Origin: Fibrobacterota bacterium
Lineage (GTDB): Bacteria > Fibrobacterota > Fibrobacteria > UBA11236
Assembly: GCA_028287505.1 (NCBI GenBank)
Contig: JAQBPN010000006.1
Location: 1-64,000 of the forward strand
Direction: 5' to 3'
Length of the DNA: 64,000 bases
The position numbers were made by a program, and so were the translations under genes. The notes beneath the pieces are model-generated. The model was not told the DNA's origin. It worked only from the letters and a program-made list of their open reading frames with translations, and searched no databases. How positions within the stretch are numbered: position 1 is the stretch's first letter; each line of letters opens with the position of its first letter. This document shows positions 52,220 through 59,920 of this stretch, piece by piece.

Positions 52220-52864
52220 TCATGGAGCCTGGGCAGCGGTGTCCTTGCGGACTGTCAATTGGTAGACGGCGTAGCGGGATCCGTTCTTATGGACATGGAC
52301 GTAGAGGGTATCGGGATTGGCAATGGCGACCGGGCAACTTACCTTGAGATTGGGGACGGCGCAGGTTCCGCCGTTCGCTCCTAGGCCTTGCAAGGACAGG
52401 GTCGCCGTGTAGCACCCTACGTAGGCCCGTTCTACGTCCGAATCGAATTGCTCCAGGAAGGTGTTGGAGAGATCGTTGGCGCAGGACCCGATTTTGAATG
52501 TATGCGCGAAGAGCTCCACGGAATATTCGTTTCCCTCTTCGTAATTTTTTTCCAGGACCTTGACCAGACCGCCGGCGGGGATCATCTTCAGTTCGACCAC
52601 CTTGTCGGTTTCGTTCATGCGTTTGTAGGATTCCCGGGCCGTCAGCAACCCGGTCAATTCCGCGTTGGATTTGTAGACGACCTTGAGTTCGGCGGGTGGC
52701 GAGACGACCGTGACCAGGGTGAATTTTTCCGGGGGCTGGAAAGCGATGTGTTCCCGTTTGGGTTGTCGCGCCTTGGCCGCAGCGTCATAGGTGGCCATGT
52801 TTTGCTTAATCCGCGCGCAGCCGGCAAGCAATAGGACCGCAAGCAGGAGGGTGGCTTTATTCAT
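52220..52864 (-). CDS. Lipoprotein of unknown function
   Basis: A 214-residue lipoprotein. The signal MNKATLLLAVLLLAGC places the lipid-modified Cys at residue 16. The mature part has two or three Cys pairs (KIGSCANDL, YVGCYTATL, GGTCAVPNLKVSCPV) that may form disulfides in the periplasm, and ends in a beta-rich segment (DTLYVHVHKNGSRYAVYQL). No family recognised. The ATG at 52864 follows GGGATGA. It is followed by the YCF48-type gene 45 bases downstream, which suggests a shared envelope role. Confidence 0.65.
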   Translation of the reverse strand: MNKATLLLAVLLLAGCARIKQNMATYDAAAKARQPKREHIAFQPPEKFTLVTVVSPPAELKVVYKSNAELTGLLTARESYKRMNETDKVVELKMIPAGGLVKVLEKNYEEGNEYSVELFAHTFKIGSCANDLSNTFLEQFDSDVERAYVGCYTATLSLQGLGANGGTCAVPNLKVSCPVAIANPDTLYVHVHKNGSRYAVYQLTVRKDTAAQAP

Positions 52865-52951
52865 TTCATCCCGGGGTATGGATGCATTCCCGGGGAAATC
52901 TAGCAACGCGCGAATTGAGCCGGAACACCATTCAAGATGGTGATCCTGGCC

Positions 52952-54742
52952 CTAGAGCCTTTCGACAAAGCGGATTTTGGAAATCCTGGCCTGGCTTGCC
53001 GGTTGTTTCCTGCCGGTCAGGTCAAAGCGCGGCCGCAATGCGGCGGTGGTGGATCTGGCAGCCGGCCGGACCAGGGAAACCGTGGGGCCCAGGACGACGA
53101 CCTGGACCTGGTGGCAATTGGCCGAGCCGCCGTTGTCCAGGCAGAGGTTGATTTTCACATCGCTTTCCTTGGGCTGGGGCTTGAGCATGAGGGCGCCGTC
53201 CAGCATGGAGGTGTCCACGGCCTGCCCGGGGAGGTTCCAGGTGTATTGGATGGAGGGACTCGCGCTGGCGATGACGGCGTTCAGGTTGGCGATGGAGGGT
53301 TGGATGACGAGGTTGCTTTTGCCGTCCCATTCCAGATAGGCCGGCAAGGTGAAGAGGGGATCGGGAATGGATTCCTTGATGTAGACGTTGACTTGCCGGG
53401 TGCGGACGGTATCGCCGAAGGTGGCGCTGAACAGGTATTTCATGACGGTATCGCGGGTGACGCGCGGCACCAGGATGCGGAGGGATTTGACTTCCGGGTC
53501 CAGGATGCGGGGCGTGGGGCCTTCCAGGGTGGTCCAGACATAGCTGTCCGCGCATTCGGCCACGCCCGAGAGCTCCAGGATGCCGCCCTCGGTGACGGTG
53601 GAATCCGCCGAGGCCGAAAAGGAGGACGCACATGCCGCCTGCTTGCGGAAGGAGATGACCTGCTGATCGGGTCGCTGGTTTTCGTAGCCCAATTTGATCC
53701 AGTTGGGACTCTGGGCGATCTTGGCGAGCCTGGGTTCGTCCATTTCCCCTTTGAAGTAATCCTGGCTGGACCAGTTGGAGCGGCCCAGGTAATTGCTGGT
53801 GCGGGGGGTTCCGTTGATGGGTTGGGTCAGGATTTCCGAGTTGATCAAGGCGCCGTTGCGGTAGATGCTGGCCAGGTTTCCGGATACCGTCACGGCGATG
53901 TTCTGCCATTGGCCGGGCGCCACGCCCGCTTCGCCGAAGATGAGGTTGGAAGAGGCCGTGCCGTCCACGTTGAGGAAACCGATATTCTGGGTGGCCTGAT
54001 AGCGCGCCACCGCGATATTGTCCACGCCGCCGCCGTTGCCCAGGTCCAGGAAATGGACCGAGTTGGCCGTCATGACGGGATTGACCCAGACGGAATAGGT
54101 GAAGCCGGACGTGAACATGCCGTATCCGTCGCCGATATCCAGGTAACCTCCCGGAGACCCTCCCGCCATGCTGTCGGCCATGCCGATTATCCCGGGTTGG
54201 GAAGCATCGGGCCTGTAGTTGACCGGCACCGCCGCATTGCCCCCGGCCACGGAGTTGGCCCGCGATCCGGTCCCGCCCAGATGCCAGACCGCCACGAATC
54301 CGGACGCATCGCTGAAGACGGCGGATCCGTTGGAGGCGGAAGCCGCGGCGGCATTGCCCCAATGCATCTTGAGTACCTGGCCGGCGGTGTTGCCCTTGAG
54401 GGTATCCGCCTTCACCCAGATTTCAGCGGCCGCGCCGGCGGAATCCCAACGCTCGATTTCGAAGGGCAGGACTTTTCCGGCCGCGCTCGTGAAGCGGATG
54501 TCCGCGCCTTTGCCCTGGGCTTCCGAAAAAGCGAACACGGAGGCGTTCAGACGCACCAATAAGGGGAACCCGGTGACCTGGCCGGACACGTTGGCGCCGG
54601 TGGCGGAAGTGTTGACGAGGATCTCGGCATGGCGGGACCAGGCGGGATACTCTTCGGCCCAACCCAAGTTGCAGAGAAGCAAAAGCGAAAGGCCGAGTAT
54701 CCGGGTGATCGTGCGCTTGCGGGTTACGGATGGTTTTTTCAT
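52952..54742 (-). CDS. Secreted DUF2341 plus LamG (concanavalin A-like) protein
   Basis: A 596-residue protein. After a signal peptide (ending near N-L-G-W-A-E) comes a DUF2341 domain (FPLLVRLNASVFAFSEAQGKGADIRF, LPFEIERWD, AEIWVKADTLKG). A LamG/ConA-like domain follows (FTYSVWVNPVMTANS, GQWQNIAVTVSGNLASIYRNGALI, GEMDEPRLAKIAQSPNWIKLGYENQ). This pair of domains is common in glycan-binding secreted proteins, and the middle may carry Ig-like repeats. No clear sorting tail is present. Start ATG at 54742 (MKKPSV) is preferred over the ATG at 54775. Confidence 0.75.
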   Translation of the reverse strand: MKKPSVTRKRTITRILGLSLLLLCNLGWAEEYPAWSRHAEILVNTSATGANVSGQVTGFPLLVRLNASVFAFSEAQGKGADIRFTSAAGKVLPFEIERWDSAGAAAEIWVKADTLKGNTAGQVLKMHWGNAAAASASNGSAVFSDASGFVAVWHLGGTGSRANSVAGGNAAVPVNYRPDASQPGIIGMADSMAGGSPGGYLDIGDGYGMFTSGFTYSVWVNPVMTANSVHFLDLGNGGGVDNIAVARYQATQNIGFLNVDGTASSNLIFGEAGVAPGQWQNIAVTVSGNLASIYRNGALINSEILTQPINGTPRTSNYLGRSNWSSQDYFKGEMDEPRLAKIAQSPNWIKLGYENQRPDQQVISFRKQAACASSFSASADSTVTEGGILELSGVAECADSYVWTTLEGPTPRILDPEVKSLRILVPRVTRDTVMKYLFSATFGDTVRTRQVNVYIKESIPDPLFTLPAYLEWDGKSNLVIQPSIANLNAVIASASPSIQYTWNLPGQAVDTSMLDGALMLKPQPKESDVKINLCLDNGGSANCHQVQVVVLGPTVSLVRPAARSTTAALRPRFDLTGRKQPASQARISKIRFVERL

Positions 54743-55202
54743 ATCCAGAAGGATATGCGCGCCCGGATAATCCACGCGCTAAAAAATCGCAAGCCGCGAA
54801 CGGAAAATTCACAGTCGTGAATCCGTCTCCTGCGTGTAACGGGTAACTTACCGGTTTCTGTAATTTGGGAGTAGTGGCCGGATCCCGCGGATCACACGGG
54901 GCTTTCGCCCGAAAACTCCCAAAGCAACCCCAAAACCCAAAGCATCCCGGCCGGCCTTGCGATTGTCCACGATCGTAACGATTGCGCCGAAAGCAAATCG
55001 CGAGGAGCCCGATGGTTCCGATGCAGACCGTGAAAATTCCGATCAAAAGATCTTGCATCCGAAACGCCACCCTCGGAACCCTTTCTTAACATTGAGATGG
55101 AGATCACAGCAATAGTGCCGAATTGTTTCGAATTTCTCTGGGTTCAGAGGGTTTCACAAATTGACTTGTACAATATGAAAAGTTAGAGATATATATGCGT
55201 AT
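54743..55202. other. Intergenic region, promoter of the antitoxin gene at its right end
   Basis: About 460 bases without a supported gene. A minus-strand frame begins with a hydrophobic stretch (MQDLLIGIFTVCIGTIGLLAIC at about 55058-54993) and could be a short membrane peptide, but it runs into the next gene in a non-coding frame. The right end carries the antitoxin promoter candidate. Confidence 0.4.
55161..55189 (+). promoter_or_regulatory. Candidate promoter of the Phd-like antitoxin gene
   Basis: TTGACT (55161-55166) and a weak TAGAGA (55184-55189) at 17-base spacing, 13 bases before the ATG at 55203. The alternative -10 is the TATATA run that follows. Confidence 0.3.
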
Positions 55203-55430
55203 ATGATCTTCACCTATTCAAGCGCAAGACAGAATTTGAGCCGATTGCTCGACATCGCCCTGAAACAGGGCGAAGTGACGATCAGGCGCAGAGATGGGAC
55301 CAGCTTCACAATCCGGCCTGAAAGAAGAAAAAAAACACAGTCCCCATTCGACATTAAGGGTGTTGATGCCAAAGGGATTTCACAAAAGGATATTTTGAAG
55401 GCGATTAAGGAAAGCCGGAAAGAATATTAG
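55203..55430 (+). CDS. Phd/YefM-type antitoxin, solitary
   Basis: A 75-residue protein with the Phd/YefM N-terminal pattern: TYSSARQNLSRLLDIALKQGEVTIRRRDGTSFTIRP. The fold binds operator DNA and the C-terminal tail (GISQKDILKAIKESRKEY) would block a toxin of the RelE, Doc or PIN type. No toxin gene follows; the next 20 bases lead into the end of the convergent helicase gene. It may be an orphan regulator or act on a toxin elsewhere. Base composition is AT-rich compared with the neighbours, which suggests transfer. Confidence 0.65.
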   Translation: MIFTYSSARQNLSRLLDIALKQGEVTIRRRDGTSFTIRPERRKKTQSPFDIKGVDAKGISQKDILKAIKESRKEY

Positions 55431-55451
55431 CCGCCGGATTCCAGCGGTGGA

Positions 55452-57938
55452 TCAGCTTAGGACGGTAAGCTTTGCATACTTGACCATCAACACGCGCCGG
55501 ATATGGTCCCCGAAGGTAACGTGCACGCGGGCCGATTCCCCGGAGCCGTCCAGGCCCACCACCGTGCCTTCGCCGAACTTGTCGTGGCGCACGCGCTGGC
55601 CCTTCTGGAAGCCGACTTCCTGTTCCTGGCTGAAGTCCTCGTAGTCCGGAGTGGCGGTCGATCCGAAATCGTCGCTGCCGCGGCCGCCGCTGGTGCCCAG
55701 GCCTCCGCCCCGGTAGCCGCCGAACTCCCCGCCCTTTGACGCTCCGCCGCCGCTGCCATAGCCTCCGCCCATTCCGCTGCGTGAATAAGGACTGGGGGCC
55801 GCGCTGGGCCGGGCGATTTCGAGGTATTGCTTGTCGATTTCCCGGAAGAAACGGGATCCGACCGATTCCTGGTACATGCCATAGCGCCTGCGGCGATGGG
55901 CATAGCTGAGGCTGAGCTCCTGGCGCGCGCGCGTGACGGCCACGTAGAACAGGCGCCGCTCTTCTTCCACGTCCCCGTCGCTGTCCTGGCGCATCATGGG
56001 GAACAGGCCGTCTTCCAGACCGGTCACGAACACGCGTGGGAATTCCAAACCCTTGGCGCTGTGCACGGTCATGAGGGTAACGGCTTCCTGGCTGGCCTTG
56101 AGGCCGTCGGCATCGGCCAGGAGCGAAATTTCCTGGAGAAAGAAATCCAGATCCTGCAGGCGCGAGCCATCCGCCGGGACCGCGGTTTCGGAGCCCGCCG
56201 CATTTCCGAAGAAATCTTGAGACTCCGGGGAAGCGGCATCGTTCCCGGGCTTACTGGGAAAAGGGAACTTCAGTTCCAAGGCGCTTTGCGCGTCGGCGGC
56301 TTCCTGGGCCAGGGGATCGTTGATCTGATCGAGTTCGCCATCCGCGCGGCGGCGCAGGAAATCCTGGGCGGCGGAAACGAGTTCCTCCACGTTGGCCAGA
56401 CGATCCAGGGCCTCGTCGGTGCCCTCCTCTTCCAGATGCACACGGTAGCCGGTGCGGGAAATGATCTCGGCGATCAAAGAGGGCAAAGGTTCGTTGGCGG
56501 CCAGGGTGCGCAGGGTGTCCACCAGGGTCACGAATTCGGTGATGCGTTTGGCCGCGCCCGCCGAGAGGCCGGCGGCTTCCGGACGGCGGAGAGCGTCGAT
56601 AAGCGGCAGGCCGTGATCGAAAGCATAGTCCTGGATGGCGGAAATGCTTTTGTCCCCGATGCCGCGCTTGGGCACGTTGATGATGCGGCTCAAACCCACG
56701 CTGTCGCTGGGATTGGAAATCACGCGCAGGTAGGCCATCAGGTCCTTGACCTCTTTGCGCTCGTAGAAACGGATGCCGCCCACGATCAGGTAAGGGATGC
56801 GGTGGCGGCGCAATTCATCTTCCATGACGCGGGACTGGGCGTTGGTGCGGTAGAAGACGGCGGTGTCCCCGGGCTTGAAGCGATCGTCCTCGCGGATGCG
56901 GCGGGCCACCCAGGCGGCTTCCAGGATTTCATCGTCGAGCTCGAGCATGGTGATTTTCGCGCCCGGCTCGTTGGCGGTCCAGATGGTCTTGTCCATCCGG
57001 TTCTTGTTGTTGCGGATGACGGAACTGGCCACGCCCAGGATGTTGGCGGTGGATCGGTAGTTCTGCTCCAGCTTGGTGACGCGCGCTTCCGGAAAATCCT
57101 TCTGGAAGCTGAGGATGTTGCCGATGTCGGCGCCGCGCCAGCCGTAGATGCTCTGATCGTCATCGCCCACGACCACGAGATTCTTGTGGGAGCCCACCAA
57201 TAGGCGGATGAGCTTGTACTGGGCCTTGTTGGTGTCCTGGTACTCGTCGATGAGGATGTAACGGAACCCGGCGGCGAAGACCTGGCGCACTTCCGGGAAG
57301 GACTCAAGCAGGCGGATGGCCATGAAGATGAGATCGTCGAAGTCCATGCCGTTGTTCTTCTGAAGATCTTCCTGATAGCGATGGTAGAGATGGGCCATGC
57401 GCTCTTCGTAGCGGTCTTCCGCATTGAGCTTGGCTTCCGTGGCGGGGATGCCCTGGTTCTTGTGCCGGCCGATGAAGGCGCGCACCGCGTCCACGGAGAA
57501 TTGCGCATCGTCTTCCAACCGCTCCGCTTTCAGGAGCTGCTTGATGAAGCGCTTCTGATCGTCCGTGTCGAAGATGGTGAAGTTGGATGTATACCCCAGC
57601 CGAGCGGCGTGGAAGCGGAGCAAGCGCGCGCAGATGGAATGGAAGGTGCCCACCCAGCGGAGGTTGCCGGCATAGCCGATGAGATTGGAGATGCGCAGAC
57701 GCATTTCCTGCGCGGCCTTGTTGGTAAACGTCACGGCCAGGATTTCCCAGGGCCGCACGTTGCGCTCGCGGATGAGCCAGGCGATTTTATAGGTCAGAAC
57801 CCGCGTCTTCCCCGATCCGGCCCCGGCCAGGATGAGCTGGGGCCCGGGGCTATGTGTGACGGCTTCGAGCTGGGGGGGGTTGAGGGCGGCCGCCAGACTT
57901 GCGGCGTCGAGTTTCACGAGGTTTTGCGTTGGGTGCAT
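55452..57938 (-). CDS. pcrA: UvrD/PcrA-type DNA helicase
   Basis: An 828-residue SF1A helicase. The Q-motif region LNPPQLEAVTHSPGPQLILAGAGSGKT holds Walker A at 38-45. AVTFTNKAAQEMRLRI (Ia), ILIDEYQDTNKAQYKLI (II), VVGDDDQSIYGWRGA (III), LEQNYRSTANIL (IV), VTLMTVHSAKGLEF (V) and RLFYVAVTRARQEL (VI) are all present. A Gly/Ser-rich linker precedes a C-terminal Tudor-like domain (GQRVRHDKFGEGTVVGLDG). It unwinds DNA 3'-5' in repair and replication. The N-terminal ATG at 57938 is the only plausible start. PcrA rather than UvrD or Rep is chosen from the C-terminal tail. Confidence 0.93.
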   Translation of the reverse strand: MHPTQNLVKLDAASLAAALNPPQLEAVTHSPGPQLILAGAGSGKTRVLTYKIAWLIRERNVRPWEILAVTFTNKAAQEMRLRISNLIGYAGNLRWVGTFHSICARLLRFHAARLGYTSNFTIFDTDDQKRFIKQLLKAERLEDDAQFSVDAVRAFIGRHKNQGIPATEAKLNAEDRYEERMAHLYHRYQEDLQKNNGMDFDDLIFMAIRLLESFPEVRQVFAAGFRYILIDEYQDTNKAQYKLIRLLVGSHKNLVVVGDDDQSIYGWRGADIGNILSFQKDFPEARVTKLEQNYRSTANILGVASSVIRNNKNRMDKTIWTANEPGAKITMLELDDEILEAAWVARRIREDDRFKPGDTAVFYRTNAQSRVMEDELRRHRIPYLIVGGIRFYERKEVKDLMAYLRVISNPSDSVGLSRIINVPKRGIGDKSISAIQDYAFDHGLPLIDALRRPEAAGLSAGAAKRITEFVTLVDTLRTLAANEPLPSLIAEIISRTGYRVHLEEEGTDEALDRLANVEELVSAAQDFLRRRADGELDQINDPLAQEAADAQSALELKFPFPSKPGNDAASPESQDFFGNAAGSETAVPADGSRLQDLDFFLQEISLLADADGLKASQEAVTLMTVHSAKGLEFPRVFVTGLEDGLFPMMRQDSDGDVEEERRLFYVAVTRARQELSLSYAHRRRRYGMYQESVGSRFFREIDKQYLEIARPSAAPSPYSRSGMGGGYGSGGGASKGGEFGGYRGGGLGTSGGRGSDDFGSTATPDYEDFSQEQEVGFQKGQRVRHDKFGEGTVVGLDGSGESARVHVTFGDHIRRVLMVKYAKLTVLS

Positions 57939-58036
57939 CAGGGCGTCAAAAATAGAAAATGCGGGGCGGCTTGGTTCCGCGGCGGGGCAATCTCTGCCGC
58001 TTCCAGGGGGCGGTAGGTGCGGGTCCTTTTAGGACC

Positions 58037-58245
58037 GGGCCTGGGGGCGCGGGGGCGGGTTCCGGCTCGGGCGAAGCTTGGTGATGCTGTGGGTCGATTG
58101 GCGGTTTGGGGACGGGGATGTCCGTGCATCCTTCGCTGGGGCAAACACCGGGCGCACGGACGTTCAATTCATTGAGGCTATTCCCGTCCCCAAACCGCCG
58201 TCCGCTTCGAATCGCCGGAACCCGCCCCCGCGCCCTCAGGCCCTG
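58037..58245. repeat. Nested inverted repeat (REPIN-like unit 1)
   Basis: The block at 58037-58117 (GGGCCTGGGGGCGCGGGGGC, then GGCGGTTTGGGGACGGG) recurs inverted at 58181-58245 with few differences. Inside it GTCCGTGC (58120-58127) pairs with GCACGGAC (58154-58161). The whole 200-base unit could form a long hairpin. Confidence 0.65.
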
Positions 58246-58831
58246 CCCCAGCGGGGCCCGCAGCTATGGCCATGGGAAGGGGTGTCGAGTGTCTGCGGCG
58301 GAAACAGGCCGCTGGGCAGACCTACTCCTTGGCCAATCGGCTGCCCGAAGAAAAACTCCGTAAACCTTTACAATCAACAGGTTGTCAGCGAACAGGGATT
58401 ATCCCCCCAGTCACTTCGTGCGTGGGATCAAGAAGGTTGTCGGCAACGAGGTACGGTCAACTCCATAATTGGGCGTTCGCCCCCACCGAGCCCCGGCCCC
58501 TGGGGACGGACGTAAGGGTCAAGTTGGTTTTCAGAATGTTTATTCAGGTCAAGTCAAGGATCCTGAAGTCCGGTGAAATCGAATTTTCTTGGCACCTTAG
58601 GCCGATCATTCCCGAAAAAAAGATCCGATTTGTCCACCGGTCGACTAATTCCTTTGCTGTTTCTGGATAGGAGACCTGCCATGAGCGAGCATTGGTTTGG
58701 ACCTATCTTCTCCGCCCACACGAGGCATCCTCACGATATTCTGGAGCCTGGGATTTGGGCCCGCCTTCTTCCTCCTCCTTTTCCTCATCCACTCCACCCA
58801 ACGCGCGAAACCAGCGCAATCCCCATGGCAC

Positions 58832-58947
58832 GTGGTCCCTGGGGGCGGGGGCTTACCGAGGGGCTCAACGCGCCCGTGCCCACCAAATATGCCAGACATA
58901 TTCATGAGCCCAGGCTCATAGGGCCCCCATCCCAGACCCCGCCCATT
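58832..58947. repeat. REPIN-like unit 2
   Basis: The block at 58832-58884 (GTGGTCCCTGGGGGCGGGGG and following) is a diverged copy of the block at 59695. A weaker inverted copy lies at about 58907-58947. Confidence 0.45.
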
Positions 58948-59028
58948 GTGATATCCCTCACCCGGGTGATACCGAACACGGGTTTGAGACGTCTAATTGA
59001 CGACATTATGGGTATCAAGGAGGTTGTC

Positions 59029-59472
59029 ATGGTCACGTTTCCGCAAGCGGTGGCGCAAGCGATGAAGTTCGTAGAAGCCCGGCAGTCCGAGTTGTGGCTG
59101 GGACGGTTGGATAGGGCTTTGGAGCGGCGCGGGATCGATGAGGCTCGGCGCGAGCGCTGGAGAAAAGCCTTGGCCCCCTTTCTGGCGCGCCATGCCCTGA
59201 AACCGGAGCTATTGCGGCCCGGACAGGTCCAGAGCTTTATCGAGGAACAAGCGGATTCCGGACGCTACGAAGCCAGGACCCTGATCGACCTGATCCAGGC
59301 CCTCTCCTTCTTCTACGACAGCGTAGTGGAACAACGGGAACTCGCAGGCGAAGCCGGACACCCATTCGACATGCCCGCCGAAGACTGGGCCGTGTCCACG
59401 ATTTCAGAAACGCTTGGGTCGATGCGAACCGGCACCGCCAACAAAGACTGGTCCAAAGCCCGTGTCTACTGA
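59029..59472 (+). CDS. Tyrosine-recombinase N-terminal (core-binding) domain only
   Basis: A 147-residue protein. Residues 15-110 (WLGRLDRALERRGIDEARRERWRKALAPFLARHAL, LRPGQVQSFIEEQADSGRYEARTLIDLIQALSFFYDSVVEQ) read as the SAM-like DNA-binding domain of phage or integron integrases. The catalytic domain with the R-H-R-Y residues is absent; the protein stops 35 residues later (SKARVY). The ATG at 59029 has an excellent AAGGAGG with 5-base spacing, so it is probably expressed. It could be a truncated integrase or a stand-alone DNA-binding protein derived from one. REPIN-like repeats lie on both sides. Confidence 0.6.
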   Translation: MVTFPQAVAQAMKFVEARQSELWLGRLDRALERRGIDEARRERWRKALAPFLARHALKPELLRPGQVQSFIEEQADSGRYEARTLIDLIQALSFFYDSVVEQRELAGEAGHPFDMPAEDWAVSTISETLGSMRTGTANKDWSKARVY

Positions 59473-59920
59473 ATTTCAGAAACATACTTACGGCCCACCC
59501 TTGGGCCGCCCATTCCCGGGCCACGCGCTCCCCTCCCCCCCACGTAACCTACGCGCTACCAAAAAAACCAGCACACCCACCTGTGCCAAACGCCCCCGCG
59601 CGCAAGCTAAACTCCCATCTTCTTTCCACTCCCACACATCGCGCCAGCCAAATCCCCATCTTATTCCCATTCTTCAACCAACGCACTGACCGCCGTGGTC
59701 CCCTGGGGCGGGGCTTACAGAGGGGCTTAGTGCGCCCGCGTCCTTGCGCGGAGGCATGTCTGAGCAAGTGCCGCGAACATCCCAACAGGGGATGTGAGCC
59801 ACCCCGTCGACTTCTACAACTGCCGAACGACCACGGAGAAGGATACGCGCGAGTTCCGGAGCGCAAGGACGCGGGCGCACGAACCCCATCTATGACCCCG
59901 CCCCTCGGGACTACCCCCGC
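59473..59920. other. Gene-free gap with inverted repeat between recombinase fragment and TonB receptor
   Basis: About 450 bases of C-rich sequence without a gene. It holds the inverted repeat at 59695-59914, which ends 6 bases from the end of the receptor gene and may also act as a terminator. Confidence 0.5.
59695..59914. repeat. Inverted repeat (REPIN-like unit 3)
   Basis: The block at 59695-59753 recurs inverted at 59856-59914. A 19-bp core (TGCGCCCGCGTCCTTGCGC, 59731-59749) matches 59861-59879 perfectly. The spacing is about 100 bases. The left arm is a copy of the block at 58832. Confidence 0.7.

Larger units (their letters stand above)
57939..59028. other. Gene-free, repeat-rich gap upstream of the recombinase fragment
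   Basis: About 1.1 kb without a supported gene. It contains a nested inverted repeat at 58037-58245 and a second, shorter repeat pair at 58832-58947. The open frames here read as low-complexity Pro/Arg-rich sequence and are not convincing. Confidence 0.5.

Noticed and set aside
54423-55070. 215-codon minus-strand frame with an N-terminal hydrophobic segment
   Set aside because: Most of it overlaps the DUF2341 gene in another frame, and composition becomes non-protein-like after 50 codons.
55827-57203. Long plus-strand frame opposite the helicase gene
   Set aside because: Antisense shadow of pcrA; no protein-like motif.
57939-59000. Several plus-strand frames between the helicase and recombinase fragment
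   Set aside because: Pro/Arg/His-rich translations of GC-rich repeats with no ribosome-binding sites.
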